Position numbers and translations under genes: made by a program. Positions 29,191-37,878 of a stretch of 39,407 nucleotides of DNA are shown here, one piece after another. Numbering within the stretch: position 1 is the stretch's first letter; each line of letters starts with the position of its first letter. This DNA comes from Patescibacteria group bacterium (GTDB taxonomy: Bacteria; Patescibacteriota; Patescibacteriia; UBA9570). The notes beneath the pieces were generated by a model. It saw only the letters and a list, made by a program, of their open reading frames with translations. It ran no database searches and was not told the origin of the DNA. The stretch spans positions 1 to 39,407 of the forward strand of contig JAJRVJ010000021.1 of assembly GCA_024277435.1 (NCBI GenBank), read 5' to 3'.

Positions 29191-30348
29191 CTAAGATTCC
29201 TCGAGTGGTTGCAGTTGGCTGGTCTCTAACATTCCCTGAAGGATAGGTAACACGTCGTTCGTGCTAAACATTGAACAAACGCTCGTGTCGGCGTCGGCAA
29301 GTTCAACCGTGGGAGTGATACTAAAGACGTAGAATACTTCACCCTTACGAGCAACGGTGTATTCATTACCAATTGTTGAAAAAGTTTCGTCCGCCCAGTC
29401 AAGTATTAGTAATGGTTGTTGGCTGGAGTTCTCTTGCAACAACTCTACGCGTGTCGATAAAACATTCTCTTCTACCTCTATGTTGAAGTGAATATTTGTG
29501 ATCTTGCTTGAAAACAAAAGTCGGCTTGACGAGGTCTCTAGGAGATAAGTACTTTCCGTGACCATCAGCAGGTTGGCAGGATAATAAAAGGATAAGCCAC
29601 TAGCTTCATCGCTAAAGAGTTCCCAATCATTTTTGTCCTTTAGACTATCTAAATCAAATTGCAATGAGGAACACTCGCTGTTTGGCTGTTCGTTCAGGGG
29701 CTCGCTGGTCACTGGTGCAGGCCAAAGGTAATTGGCCATCCAAATGAACCTAGATCCAACCGTGAACGAGCAGAGCAGAAAGCCGACGATTAATCCGACA
29801 GTTACAATTTTAAAGGCGGCGCTTTTGGTTGGAGAACTTATTGGCGAGAGCTTTCTCTGACCACGCCCAATCAATGTGCCGAGCTCGGTAACTACTAGAC
29901 TTACTGCAGTCAACCCAATGATCGGTATGCCCACCGCAAATGCAAACACGCCCAATGTTCCAACTATATTTTCTGGATACCTTAAGAATACTGGAAACAC
30001 AGAGACAATAACAGTTACATAACAGACAATGAATAGCCCAAAGTAAAGCAAAAATAGCTGAAGCCAATGAGATTTCTTTTTCAGGCCATAGAGATAGCCT
30101 GATAGTAACCACAGACACGCGTAGGCAGCCAATCCGAACCCAAAAATAAAATACAGCTGCTCTGGAAAATGATTCAAGCGCTGAAAAAAGAAGTTTGCAA
30201 GCATATCAATAAGCTCTGATTGTACTCGCGGCCTGGCTGTGGTCGATTCCATCACCAGCAATCCAATGAGGAATACCATGTACGCAGATACTATTGTATA
30301 GCCATGGATGATATAGCTGAACCGATGGAGCTTAAGTGATCGAGACAT
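29191..30348 (-). CDS. Hypothetical multi-TM membrane protein with C-terminal soluble domain
   Basis: 385-aa ORF, several TM segments, then SGLSFYYPANLLMVTESTYLLETSSSRLLF. Confidence 0.7.
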   Translation of the reverse strand: MSRSLKLHRFSYIIHGYTIVSAYMVFLIGLLVMESTTARPRVQSELIDMLANFFFQRLNHFPEQLYFIFGFGLAAYACLWLLSGYLYGLKKKSHWLQLFLLYFGLFIVCYVTVIVSVFPVFLRYPENIVGTLGVFAFAVGIPIIGLTAVSLVVTELGTLIGRGQRKLSPISSPTKSAAFKIVTVGLIVGFLLCSFTVGSRFIWMANYLWPAPVTSEPLNEQPNSECSSLQFDLDSLKDKNDWELFSDEASGLSFYYPANLLMVTESTYLLETSSSRLLFSSKITNIHFNIEVEENVLSTRVELLQENSSQQPLLILDWADETFSTIGNEYTVARKGEVFYVFSITPTVELADADTSVCSMFSTNDVLPILQGMLETSQLQPLEES

Positions 30349-30480
30349 TTGTTCAGGATAATCAATGGTGAAAGTATTGTTTGGCTGGCCGTTGTGGTCC
30401 AGAACCTAGACCTCACAAGCGCCTTTCGGTCATTCTATCAGGTTACCAACAAGGTTGCTAGGTCATAGAGTGAGACAAAT

Positions 30481-30510
30481 GAGACACTATAAAAGAGATT
30501 TTAGTGTCTC
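30481..30510. repeat. Inverted repeat (9-bp arms) at edge of defence region
   Basis: GAGACACTA taaaagagattt TAGTGTCTC. Confidence 0.6.
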
Positions 30511-30588
30511 AGGTTAGAATTGTGTATAGCCTGGACTTTGAGTAGGTGTATATGGCGTAATATACGTCTAAGCCATTAACAAAAAACT

Positions 30589-31104
30589 ATGGTAAAAATT
30601 TCAGACGAACGGCTCGATGAATTTATTGAGTTAAGCACGGAAAAAAATATTGAGTATAAGGATCGACAAGAGGCGTACGAAGCAGCAAATAATCTGGTGG
30701 GATTCTTTGAGCTTCTGCATAAAATTGACCACCAAGAACAGATGAGGAAAAGACGACTTGAAAATGAGCCTAACGGATTTCCAATCGAAGGCAGTGGACG
30801 CAATTGTAGGCTCTGTAGACAATCCGTTCAAGAAGATATGTGGTATGACAAATATGGAATGAAATGTCTGGACTGTCAGAAGGCTGTTGATGAAGGTGAT
30901 GTTCCAGTTGAAATTTTTGATGATGAAGATTCCTACATTACTTCCGACGAGCTTTCATGCAAACATGGGATTCGTCACCAAACAATAAAGAAGCATATTC
31001 ACACTGGAGAACTTTTGCCGAGTTACATTCGTGGCAATAGAAAGCTGACTATACTTATAAGAAAAGAGAATCCTAATTTGGATCAAATATTAAGCCTTAA
31101 ATGA
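30589..31104 (+). CDS. Hypothetical Zn-ribbon plus helix-turn-helix-like protein
   Basis: NCRLCRQSVQEDMWYDKYGMKCLDCQ zinc-binding pattern; ITSDELSCKHGIRHQTIKKHIHTGELLPSYIRGNRKL HTH-like. Confidence 0.65.
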   Translation: MVKISDERLDEFIELSTEKNIEYKDRQEAYEAANNLVGFFELLHKIDHQEQMRKRRLENEPNGFPIEGSGRNCRLCRQSVQEDMWYDKYGMKCLDCQKAVDEGDVPVEIFDDEDSYITSDELSCKHGIRHQTIKKHIHTGELLPSYIRGNRKLTILIRKENPNLDQILSLK

Positions 31105-31739
31105 TTACGGATTCTATCTTGTGGCATTTCTGCCCTCAGCTGCCATAAGACTGTTGCGTGGCAATTCCTTAATTTTTTACCACTTTTGCAAGGGCAATCA
31201 AAATGCCCTTTCAATCTATTTGTATGTATGTCATTTATGAATTCCTGAACGATGGTTGGATTCTCTATTCCTAAACGCTTACCGTAATAATCCCTATAGC
31301 CATCATATCCATGTCTATGCTCACTAAACGGCCAATGACCCTTTAGTCTAAAATAGTCTGCGGCTAATAATAATCCAGTAACTTCATTCTCCAAATATTC
31401 AATAAGGCGACACTCACTCTTACGCGACCAATACTCAGAAGGCAACACTGGGCAAAGTGTACCGTCACCATTTGTGTGCCATTCAGGAGTTCTAGGGATT
31501 TTGCCCTGAAGTTCATTAATTGCTGGTAAATCTTCCGGGTAATTGTCAGGTAAAATTATTTCTAACAAATATTCATTGATAGTTGCTTTATTCGACTTAA
31601 CTGGGAACATTCCCACAATGATTACTTTTTCATTTGAAATCTGAATTCTCAAAGTCGGAAATTTTTTAATCAAATCCCTTTGTAAGTTACTGAATTTTGT
31701 TGGTTCTTTCTGGTACCACTTCCTGGTTTTAACATGCAT
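31083..31739 (-). CDS. CBASS E2-like protein with C-terminal SEC-C-like motif
   Basis: E2-like LPDNYPEDLPAINEL...WHTNGDGTLCPVLPSEYW (candidate active-site Cys); C-terminal FDCPCKSGKKLRNCH resembles SEC-C; operon with CD-NTase. Confidence 0.8.
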   Translation of the reverse strand: MHVKTRKWYQKEPTKFSNLQRDLIKKFPTLRIQISNEKVIIVGMFPVKSNKATINEYLLEIILPDNYPEDLPAINELQGKIPRTPEWHTNGDGTLCPVLPSEYWSRKSECRLIEYLENEVTGLLLAADYFRLKGHWPFSEHRHGYDGYRDYYGKRLGIENPTIVQEFINDIHTNRLKGHFDCPCKSGKKLRNCHATVLWQLRAEMPQDRIRNHLRLNI

Positions 31740-32601
31740 AAGGTACAGATTTATGTGGAGTTGCGTTCACCGCTGAAGCCATATCTTCTTCTGTCGATTG
31801 TATATTAACTTCACCGAATATCGCACTCCAATTACCTGTCTCGATCAGACTATAGCACTGTTGAGCAGCATTCTTAACATGTGACTTAACTGAATCGTTC
31901 CATAGGATACTCAAATCATTGTTTGGGTTAGCTGGATCTTCGACAAAAAGAGAATCGATATTCTCTGACATAGAAACCATCAAATGAGCAAGCCTTTTTT
32001 CTAGAGCTTCGCCTTTCATGCCGTCGAGTAATTTGACAATCATTAACTCTAGTACGAAAGTTTTTATTGGCACCTGCCACCGGAAAGCCCATAATTTCAT
32101 AAGAGAGATGGTATCCTGTTGGCCACTATCCAAAATGATTTTGATGTGAATGTCAGGGTTTGTTTTAAGCCGTTCTTTTTCTCCTTCACTTTGATACAAA
32201 AATGCATCTACTTGGGAGTCATCAAAAAACCTTCCGGGAACTACGTCGATATGCAAATTAGATTTTTCTTTACTTTGAATTTTTAATGCTGAGCGCTTCT
32301 CCTCTATAAAGTAGTCATCGCTCAGTGACTCTTTAACATTTTCAAAAATTTCCTTTAGCGTTTCGCCAGCACTGTTATTTTCACTTTGAAAGTAGCACAA
32401 TATGTCGAGATCATATTTATCCCGAATCATGGTTCCCTTTGCATATGATCCGCCTACTCGCAATACAGGAGCATCTGAATAAGCTGCTTGTAACACTCGC
32501 GTAACTGCTCCTTTATTATTCTCCAACTCCTTTGACTCAATACTATGTTGATCAATTAAATGAGTATTAAGTACCTGTTTTAAATATTCGTTTGCGCTCA
32601 T
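31729..32601 (-). CDS. CD-NTase (cGAS/DncV-like nucleotidyltransferase) of CBASS
   Basis: GGSYAKGTMIRDKYDLDILCYF (GGS...DxD), third acidic region LHIDVVPGRFF; ends ...SVPYAC. Confidence 0.88.
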   Translation of the reverse strand: MSANEYLKQVLNTHLIDQHSIESKELENNKGAVTRVLQAAYSDAPVLRVGGSYAKGTMIRDKYDLDILCYFQSENNSAGETLKEIFENVKESLSDDYFIEEKRSALKIQSKEKSNLHIDVVPGRFFDDSQVDAFLYQSEGEKERLKTNPDIHIKIILDSGQQDTISLMKLWAFRWQVPIKTFVLELMIVKLLDGMKGEALEKRLAHLMVSMSENIDSLFVEDPANPNNDLSILWNDSVKSHVKNAAQQCYSLIETGNWSAIFGEVNIQSTEEDMASAVNATPHKSVPYAC

Positions 32602-32604
32602 AAA

Positions 32605-33759
32605 TTATATAACTAACTTTTTAATAAAACCCCCTCTATTACGCATGTAATCATACATAACTAATTTTGGATGAACTTTCTGTAGCAAATCGAATCCTAG
32701 CGTAACAGCAATTGCTGCAGGCACTGCGGGAAAAACATGGAGACTTTTTACATCTGGATGTTCTCGAATAAGTTTTTCGAGAACATCCCTGTATACGCTT
32801 CTAAAAGATTCCAAGTCTGTGACACTTTTCAACAGCTCTCTACCGGGAGTCATATTACTCGAGCTGATTTCATAGATATAAAAACTATCATCTGCAACGT
32901 TAGTATATCCAGATTCATTAACTTTACCACTTACCGACAACACCAGCGCTACTTTTCCCTTATTACTACCTTTTTGTACATTTTCAACTTTAAATTTCAC
33001 ACCTGTGCCGCGCTTAGTCCATTGCCAAGGTTTTAAATGATTCCTGCTTTTGTTATAGAAATGTGTCTTCACCTGATTACTCAACTGACTTCCTAAAAAA
33101 GTAAGTAAATAAATAGGGCCAATAGCAAAAATTGAAACACTTTGTGCTTGGTCATCTTTTACTTTACGTTGAAAATCAATGATTGAATTTTTTATCGTTT
33201 CCCGAGCTGTTTCAAGCCCCGACGCTGTTTCGCAATCTATATTGGCTAGTTGAATATCATTTGCAGTATCATTACATTTCCATAGCGGTGCGATGGCCTC
33301 TCGAACCGATGGCTCCGATATCACATCAGCTTGATTACTAACGGTAGCGGCCATTTTTAATACGTGACTTGAGTCTTGCTCACCGGCATCTGTTTGTTTT
33401 TGAATCCGATCTTCATGAATTTTCTTATAGCTACGCAATTTAGCAACAGAAAAGTCTTGTGGTCGAACCTTGTCAATTTCGTGATGATCTTCCTTGCAAA
33501 GGAGAATAAGGTTATCAAGCGAATCAATTTCATAATCCTTCTTTGGCCTACCCTTGGCCTTTCCTCGAGGGCCATTTTTACTAAACGCGTAAATATGGCC
33601 CATATCAGCAAAATTACCAGCATCACCTGTGATGTGATGCTTTAGAAGATTCTTATTGCATCCAAAAAATTCACAACGTCCAGCTGTCAATCCGAATAAC
33701 AACTTAGCTTCCTTGTGACTATTTCGTGATATTAATAATACATTCTTTTTCTGTGACAT
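32605..33759 (-). CDS. cap5: HNH-SAVED effector nuclease (Cap5-like)
   Basis: N-terminal HNH CEFFGCNKNLLKHH...GHIYAF...NLILLCKEDHHEID; C-terminal SAVED-type LHVFPAVPAAIAVTLGFDLL. Start at MSQKKN. Confidence 0.88.
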   Translation of the reverse strand: MSQKKNVLLISRNSHKEAKLLFGLTAGRCEFFGCNKNLLKHHITGDAGNFADMGHIYAFSKNGPRGKAKGRPKKDYEIDSLDNLILLCKEDHHEIDKVRPQDFSVAKLRSYKKIHEDRIQKQTDAGEQDSSHVLKMAATVSNQADVISEPSVREAIAPLWKCNDTANDIQLANIDCETASGLETARETIKNSIIDFQRKVKDDQAQSVSIFAIGPIYLLTFLGSQLSNQVKTHFYNKSRNHLKPWQWTKRGTGVKFKVENVQKGSNKGKVALVLSVSGKVNESGYTNVADDSFYIYEISSSNMTPGRELLKSVTDLESFRSVYRDVLEKLIREHPDVKSLHVFPAVPAAIAVTLGFDLLQKVHPKLVMYDYMRNRGGFIKKLVI

Positions 33760-33771
33760 ACTTCTATTCAA

Positions 33772-34413
33772 CTATTTCTTAATAACATCAATCACCAAAC
33801 CATTGATCATAAAATCCCTATAATCTGCTTCATGTATATAGATTGGAGACTGTTCTTTTGTGGACTCGGAAAGCAGTGCGTATCGATTATGCTTTCTTTG
33901 ATTTACAAATTTCTTTATATTCGCTGCACCATCAATGACAGAAAGAACATACGAATTATCACTTGGGACAGCTGTGGACTCTTGGACTATCACATAATCA
34001 CCATCCTCAATCGACTTACCATTTACATGAGCAGTGTTCATTGATTCACCAATTGCACGAATAGCAAAGAGCTTCCCATCTCCGGAAGACTTCACCATTG
34101 AAGGAGACAAATTCAGATAACCATCAACCTGCTCATCGGCAAACTCAAGCGCATCTCCACAATTCGCTGTGCCTAAAATTGGTATTGAAATAAAAGCTGT
34201 GTTTTTCTCAGCATTCGCGCCAGCAGGAACTATTGAACCAGTTTTCTTACTCCCAGCGAGGTATCCATCAATGATAAGCTTCTCAACATGGTATTTGATC
34301 AATTGAATCTTTTCAGTGGACTCTGCAATCCTCTCGGCTATTTCAGCATAGGTTAAACGTGCCAAGTTCTTCTTGTGCGCGAGTTCGAGGATTTTCTTCT
34401 GTATACTGTGCAT
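33772..34413 (-). CDS. LexA-like S24 autoproteolytic transcriptional regulator
   Basis: N-terminal LexA-like winged helix; candidate cleavage site ANCGDALEFADEQ; AIGESMN (Ser) and YVLSVIDGAANIKKF (Lys). Confidence 0.88.
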   Translation of the reverse strand: MHSIQKKILELAHKKNLARLTYAEIAERIAESTEKIQLIKYHVEKLIIDGYLAGSKKTGSIVPAGANAEKNTAFISIPILGTANCGDALEFADEQVDGYLNLSPSMVKSSGDGKLFAIRAIGESMNTAHVNGKSIEDGDYVIVQESTAVPSDNSYVLSVIDGAANIKKFVNQRKHNRYALLSESTKEQSPIYIHEADYRDFMINGLVIDVIKK

Positions 34414-34457
34414 AATCTATGTAAAAAATGAATCTTTTACTTTTCTTTTATATTCTG

Positions 34458-34480
34458 GTACTATGGTACTCTATTGAGTA
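34458..34480. promoter_or_regulatory. Candidate operator between divergent LexA-like gene and phage gene
   Basis: GTAC tatg GTAC (34458-34469) overlapping TACTC tatt GAGTA (34467-34480) in the 86-bp divergent intergenic region. Confidence 0.45.
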
Positions 34481-34499
34481 ATACGTGTCAATATAGACT

Positions 34500-35348
34500 A
34501 TGAATTCACAAGCCCAGCTATTAACAGAGCTCAAAAGATACGGCATTGTCACAAGCAGTAGTGTTCTTAGCGCTTTCAAGAAAGCGAAGTTAATACTCCC
34601 CGATCAAGACAATGCGTCCATTGCTGTGGCACATGACTACATAAATCAACACATAAAACCCGAATACCAGCCACTATTTTTGTTTGAACAATATATTCAG
34701 GGTGGAGAGGATATTGCTGAGGTTTTTAAAAAGGATATAGATTCAATACACGAGACATTGAAACATATCAGAGACACTCTTGCTTTCATTGATAATGTGA
34801 ACAGTGTATGCGAGAAAGCCGATGGACGCATTGAACGGGTATTGATTGATAGCAAATCAGAGCAATATTCACAAAAAGAACTGAAACAAGATCAGAGGGC
34901 TGCGCGAGAAAGGCAGATCAGTGACTATGTAATTCCAGATATCAAAGAATTGCTATCAACGAGCAACATAACCATTGATGATACGAAGCATTGGCAATCA
35001 GAGTTTGCATACTTCGGAAAACGCCACGACCAAACAAAAGACTTCTTTGGTTATATGGAGTGCATTCCTTTGCAGGTTCGACAGCGCGCGCATGGAATCT
35101 TCAAATTGGTGATGTATTATTATGACCTGTCATATGATTTGGAATGGGTCATGCGAACACTTGGAGAGGCTCCTCCCTATCTACACACATTAATCACAAA
35201 CAAGCCGTACAGGCGTGTATGCGTATACTGTGACGAAGAATACGAACCGTCACGGACGGATGCAAAAAACTGCGGAAAACCCAAATGCCAAAAGGCTTAC
35301 AAGACACACCATAAGCGAATCCAACGCAAAAGAGGGATTTACTCATAG
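34500..35348 (+). CDS. Hypothetical phage-associated protein with C-terminal Zn-ribbon
   Basis: 282-aa ORF; C-terminal CVYCDEEYEPSRTDAKNCGKPKCQKAYKTHHKRIQRKRG. Confidence 0.7.
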   Translation: MNSQAQLLTELKRYGIVTSSSVLSAFKKAKLILPDQDNASIAVAHDYINQHIKPEYQPLFLFEQYIQGGEDIAEVFKKDIDSIHETLKHIRDTLAFIDNVNSVCEKADGRIERVLIDSKSEQYSQKELKQDQRAARERQISDYVIPDIKELLSTSNITIDDTKHWQSEFAYFGKRHDQTKDFFGYMECIPLQVRQRAHGIFKLVMYYYDLSYDLEWVMRTLGEAPPYLHTLITNKPYRRVCVYCDEEYEPSRTDAKNCGKPKCQKAYKTHHKRIQRKRGIYS

Positions 35349-35376
35349 CGGAACTTTCCGGAACTTTTCAAAATAG

Positions 35377-35414
35377 AATCAGACATATGCTTAGCTGTAT
35401 ATGTCTGATTTTTT
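35377..35414 (+). terminator. Rho-independent terminator
   Basis: AATCAGACATAT gcttagctgt ATATGTCTGATT followed by TTTT. Confidence 0.85.
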
Positions 35415-35425
35415 AATAACGCAAT

Positions 35426-36697
35426 ATGACGACACAAATACAAATCGTTCAGGTCGACGTAAACGACCTCAAAGCCGCGGAGTACAATCCGCGTCGATGG
35501 CCAGATGCTGCCATTGCCAACCTCACTGAAAGTATTAAGCGCTATGGGCTCGTAGATCCCCTACTAGTCAACTCTGCGCCCAATCGGAAGAATACCCTCA
35601 TAGGTGGACATTTCAGATTGTCTGTATCGAAGCAACTGAACTATACGACAGTGCCAGTTGTATACATCGATATTCCTGACATCAAAAAAGAAAAAGAGCT
35701 TAACCTCCGTCTCAACGCCAACCTCGGTGAATGGGATTATGAGCTACTCAAAGAGTTCGACATCGAGCTACTGCTTGACATTGGCTTTGATGACAGTGAC
35801 CTCTCAGCCATGTGGGACGACGTGCTTGATGTCGAGGATGACAATTTTGATACAGAGGTAGCGATTAAGGAGGCGCAAACAACCAGCATCACTGAAGGTG
35901 ATCTGTTTAAGCTTGGCAAACATCGACTCATCTGTGGAGATAGTACAAATTCAGCAGTAATCAAATGCCTCATAGATGGCAATACCATTCAAATGGTCTA
36001 CTCAGACCCACCCTACAACATTGGAATGGACTACAGCAAAGGCGTAAGCACTTCTGGCAAATACGGAGGCACCAAAGTACAAGATAATAAATCACTTTCT
36101 GACTACGCAATCTTTCTCACTAAAACAATGGAAGCCGCGCTTGCTGTCAGTGACGAATCTGCACACTACTTTTACTGGTGCGATGGACAGTACATCGGAC
36201 TGGTACAACAGCTCTATCGGACGCTTGGTATTGGCAATAAACGCGTCTGTTTGTGGATTAAGAATAATCACAACATGACACCGCAAATTGCCTTCAACAA
36301 AATGTACGAGCCGTGTGTGTATGGCACACGCGGTAAACCATATCTTGCACCAATAAAAAACCTGAACGAAATACTCAACCAAGAGGTCGGCACAGGGAAT
36401 CGCGCCATTGACGACGTGCAAGACCTCATCAACATTTGGCTCGAAAAACGACTGCCTGGCCATGAATATGAGCACCCAACAGAGAAACCAGCCACCCTAC
36501 ATGAAAAGCCACTGCGCCGCTGTACAAAGCCAGGTGACCGAGTACTCGATAGTTTCGGGGGATCTGGTTCCACTCTCATCGCCTGCGAGCAACTCGGTCG
36601 CATCGCATATCTATCTGAACTCGATCCAATATTTTGCCAATTAATCATCAACCGATATGAACAACACACCGGAAATAAAGTCACGAAACTCAGTTAA
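35426..36697 (+). CDS. ParB/Srx-like domain fused to DNA methyltransferase (N6-A/N4-C type)
   Basis: N-terminal ParB-like region (AAEYNPRRW...GHFRLSV); SDPPYNIGMDYS catalytic motif; SFGGSGSTLIACEQLGR SAM motif. Confidence 0.92.
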   Translation: MTTQIQIVQVDVNDLKAAEYNPRRWPDAAIANLTESIKRYGLVDPLLVNSAPNRKNTLIGGHFRLSVSKQLNYTTVPVVYIDIPDIKKEKELNLRLNANLGEWDYELLKEFDIELLLDIGFDDSDLSAMWDDVLDVEDDNFDTEVAIKEAQTTSITEGDLFKLGKHRLICGDSTNSAVIKCLIDGNTIQMVYSDPPYNIGMDYSKGVSTSGKYGGTKVQDNKSLSDYAIFLTKTMEAALAVSDESAHYFYWCDGQYIGLVQQLYRTLGIGNKRVCLWIKNNHNMTPQIAFNKMYEPCVYGTRGKPYLAPIKNLNEILNQEVGTGNRAIDDVQDLINIWLEKRLPGHEYEHPTEKPATLHEKPLRRCTKPGDRVLDSFGGSGSTLIACEQLGRIAYLSELDPIFCQLIINRYEQHTGNKVTKLS

Positions 36698-37466
36698 CCT
36701 TGGCGACATCTATCAACTTGGCGAGCATCGCTTGCTCTGCGGAGATTCTACATCCGTATCGAATGTGAAAACACTACTCGATGCAGAAGCCATTGACCTC
36801 GTACTAACCGACCCACCATACGGCGTATCATATGTAGAAAGTAAACAGAACTTCAACCTCCTGGCAAAGTCTAAGCGAATCCAAAACGACCAGAAACAAT
36901 CCGACTCTGAATATCAAGAATTTAGTGAACGGTGGCTGAGTGCAATACTCCCCTCTCTGACAAAAAAGAATAGCATTTACATTTTCAACTCCGACAAAAT
37001 GCTGTTCGCTCTTCGTAAAGCCATGGATACCCAGAAAGTAAAATTCTCACAGCTGCTCATCTGGGCAAAGCATCAGGCTGTCGTTGGACGCCTTGACTAC
37101 CTGCCACAACATGAACTCATTGTGTATGGCTGGTATGGCACCCATAAATTCCGCAAAAGCAAAGACAAGTCGCTTCTGTTCTGCCCAAAACCAAATCGAA
37201 GCAAGTTACACCCAACCATGAAACCCATAGCACTACTGCGCCGGCTCATTCTCAACAGCTCAGAGATCGGTAGCATCGTCTACGACCCCTTTGGCGGATC
37301 CGGCAGCACGCTCATGGCAGCAGAACAAACAAAACGACGTTGCTATACCATCGAGCTCGATCCAGAATATTGCGTCACTATTATCAAACGTTGGGAGCAA
37401 CTCACTAAAAAACAATCAAGATTAATCACTAATATTTATGGCAAAGAAAAAGACCAAGCCGACTAA
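36657..37466 (+). CDS. DNA methyltransferase (N6-A/N4-C type)
   Basis: LTDPPYGVSYV; YDPFGGSGSTLMAAEQTKRRCYTIELDPEYC. Confidence 0.92.
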   Translation: MNNTPEIKSRNSVNLGDIYQLGEHRLLCGDSTSVSNVKTLLDAEAIDLVLTDPPYGVSYVESKQNFNLLAKSKRIQNDQKQSDSEYQEFSERWLSAILPSLTKKNSIYIFNSDKMLFALRKAMDTQKVKFSQLLIWAKHQAVVGRLDYLPQHELIVYGWYGTHKFRKSKDKSLLFCPKPNRSKLHPTMKPIALLRRLILNSSEIGSIVYDPFGGSGSTLMAAEQTKRRCYTIELDPEYCVTIIKRWEQLTKKQSRLITNIYGKEKDQAD

Positions 37467-37878
37467 AACAATACAGCGACAACAAAAACAAAAAGAAGCA
37501 CTGATTGCTATTCTTAAAAAGACTCCAATCATTCAGGTGGCCTGTCAAAAGGCTGGAATCGGCCGTGCAACATATTACCGCTGGCTCAAAGAAGATATGG
37601 AATTTGCAGATGAAGCACAAACTGCTCTTGATGCCGGAGTGGGCATTGTAAATGACATGGCAGAGTCGCAGCTGATTTCCGCAATCAAAGATAAACACAT
37701 GACTGCTATCATCTTCTGGCTGAAGCATCACCATGGAGCATATGCAACGCGTGTTGAGTTGTCTGCCAACGCATCAATAGACATCCCATCGCTCGATGAA
37801 GAACAACAAAAAGTGGTTCAAGCAGCGCTAGAGCAAGCAAAGCTACTCACTGCAGGTGATAACGATGAAATTCTATGA
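37438..37878 (+). CDS. terS: Phage terminase small subunit-like protein (HTH)
   Basis: VACQKAGIGRATYYRWLKEDMEFADEA HTH; stop overlaps terL start (ATGA). Confidence 0.75.
   Translation: MAKKKTKPTKTIQRQQKQKEALIAILKKTPIIQVACQKAGIGRATYYRWLKEDMEFADEAQTALDAGVGIVNDMAESQLISAIKDKHMTAIIFWLKHHHGAYATRVELSANASIDIPSLDEEQQKVVQAALEQAKLLTAGDNDEIL

Noticed and set aside
35426-37466. Complete restriction-modification system
   Set aside because: Only methyltransferases are present; neighbours are terS/terL and a Zn-ribbon protein, with no restriction nuclease.
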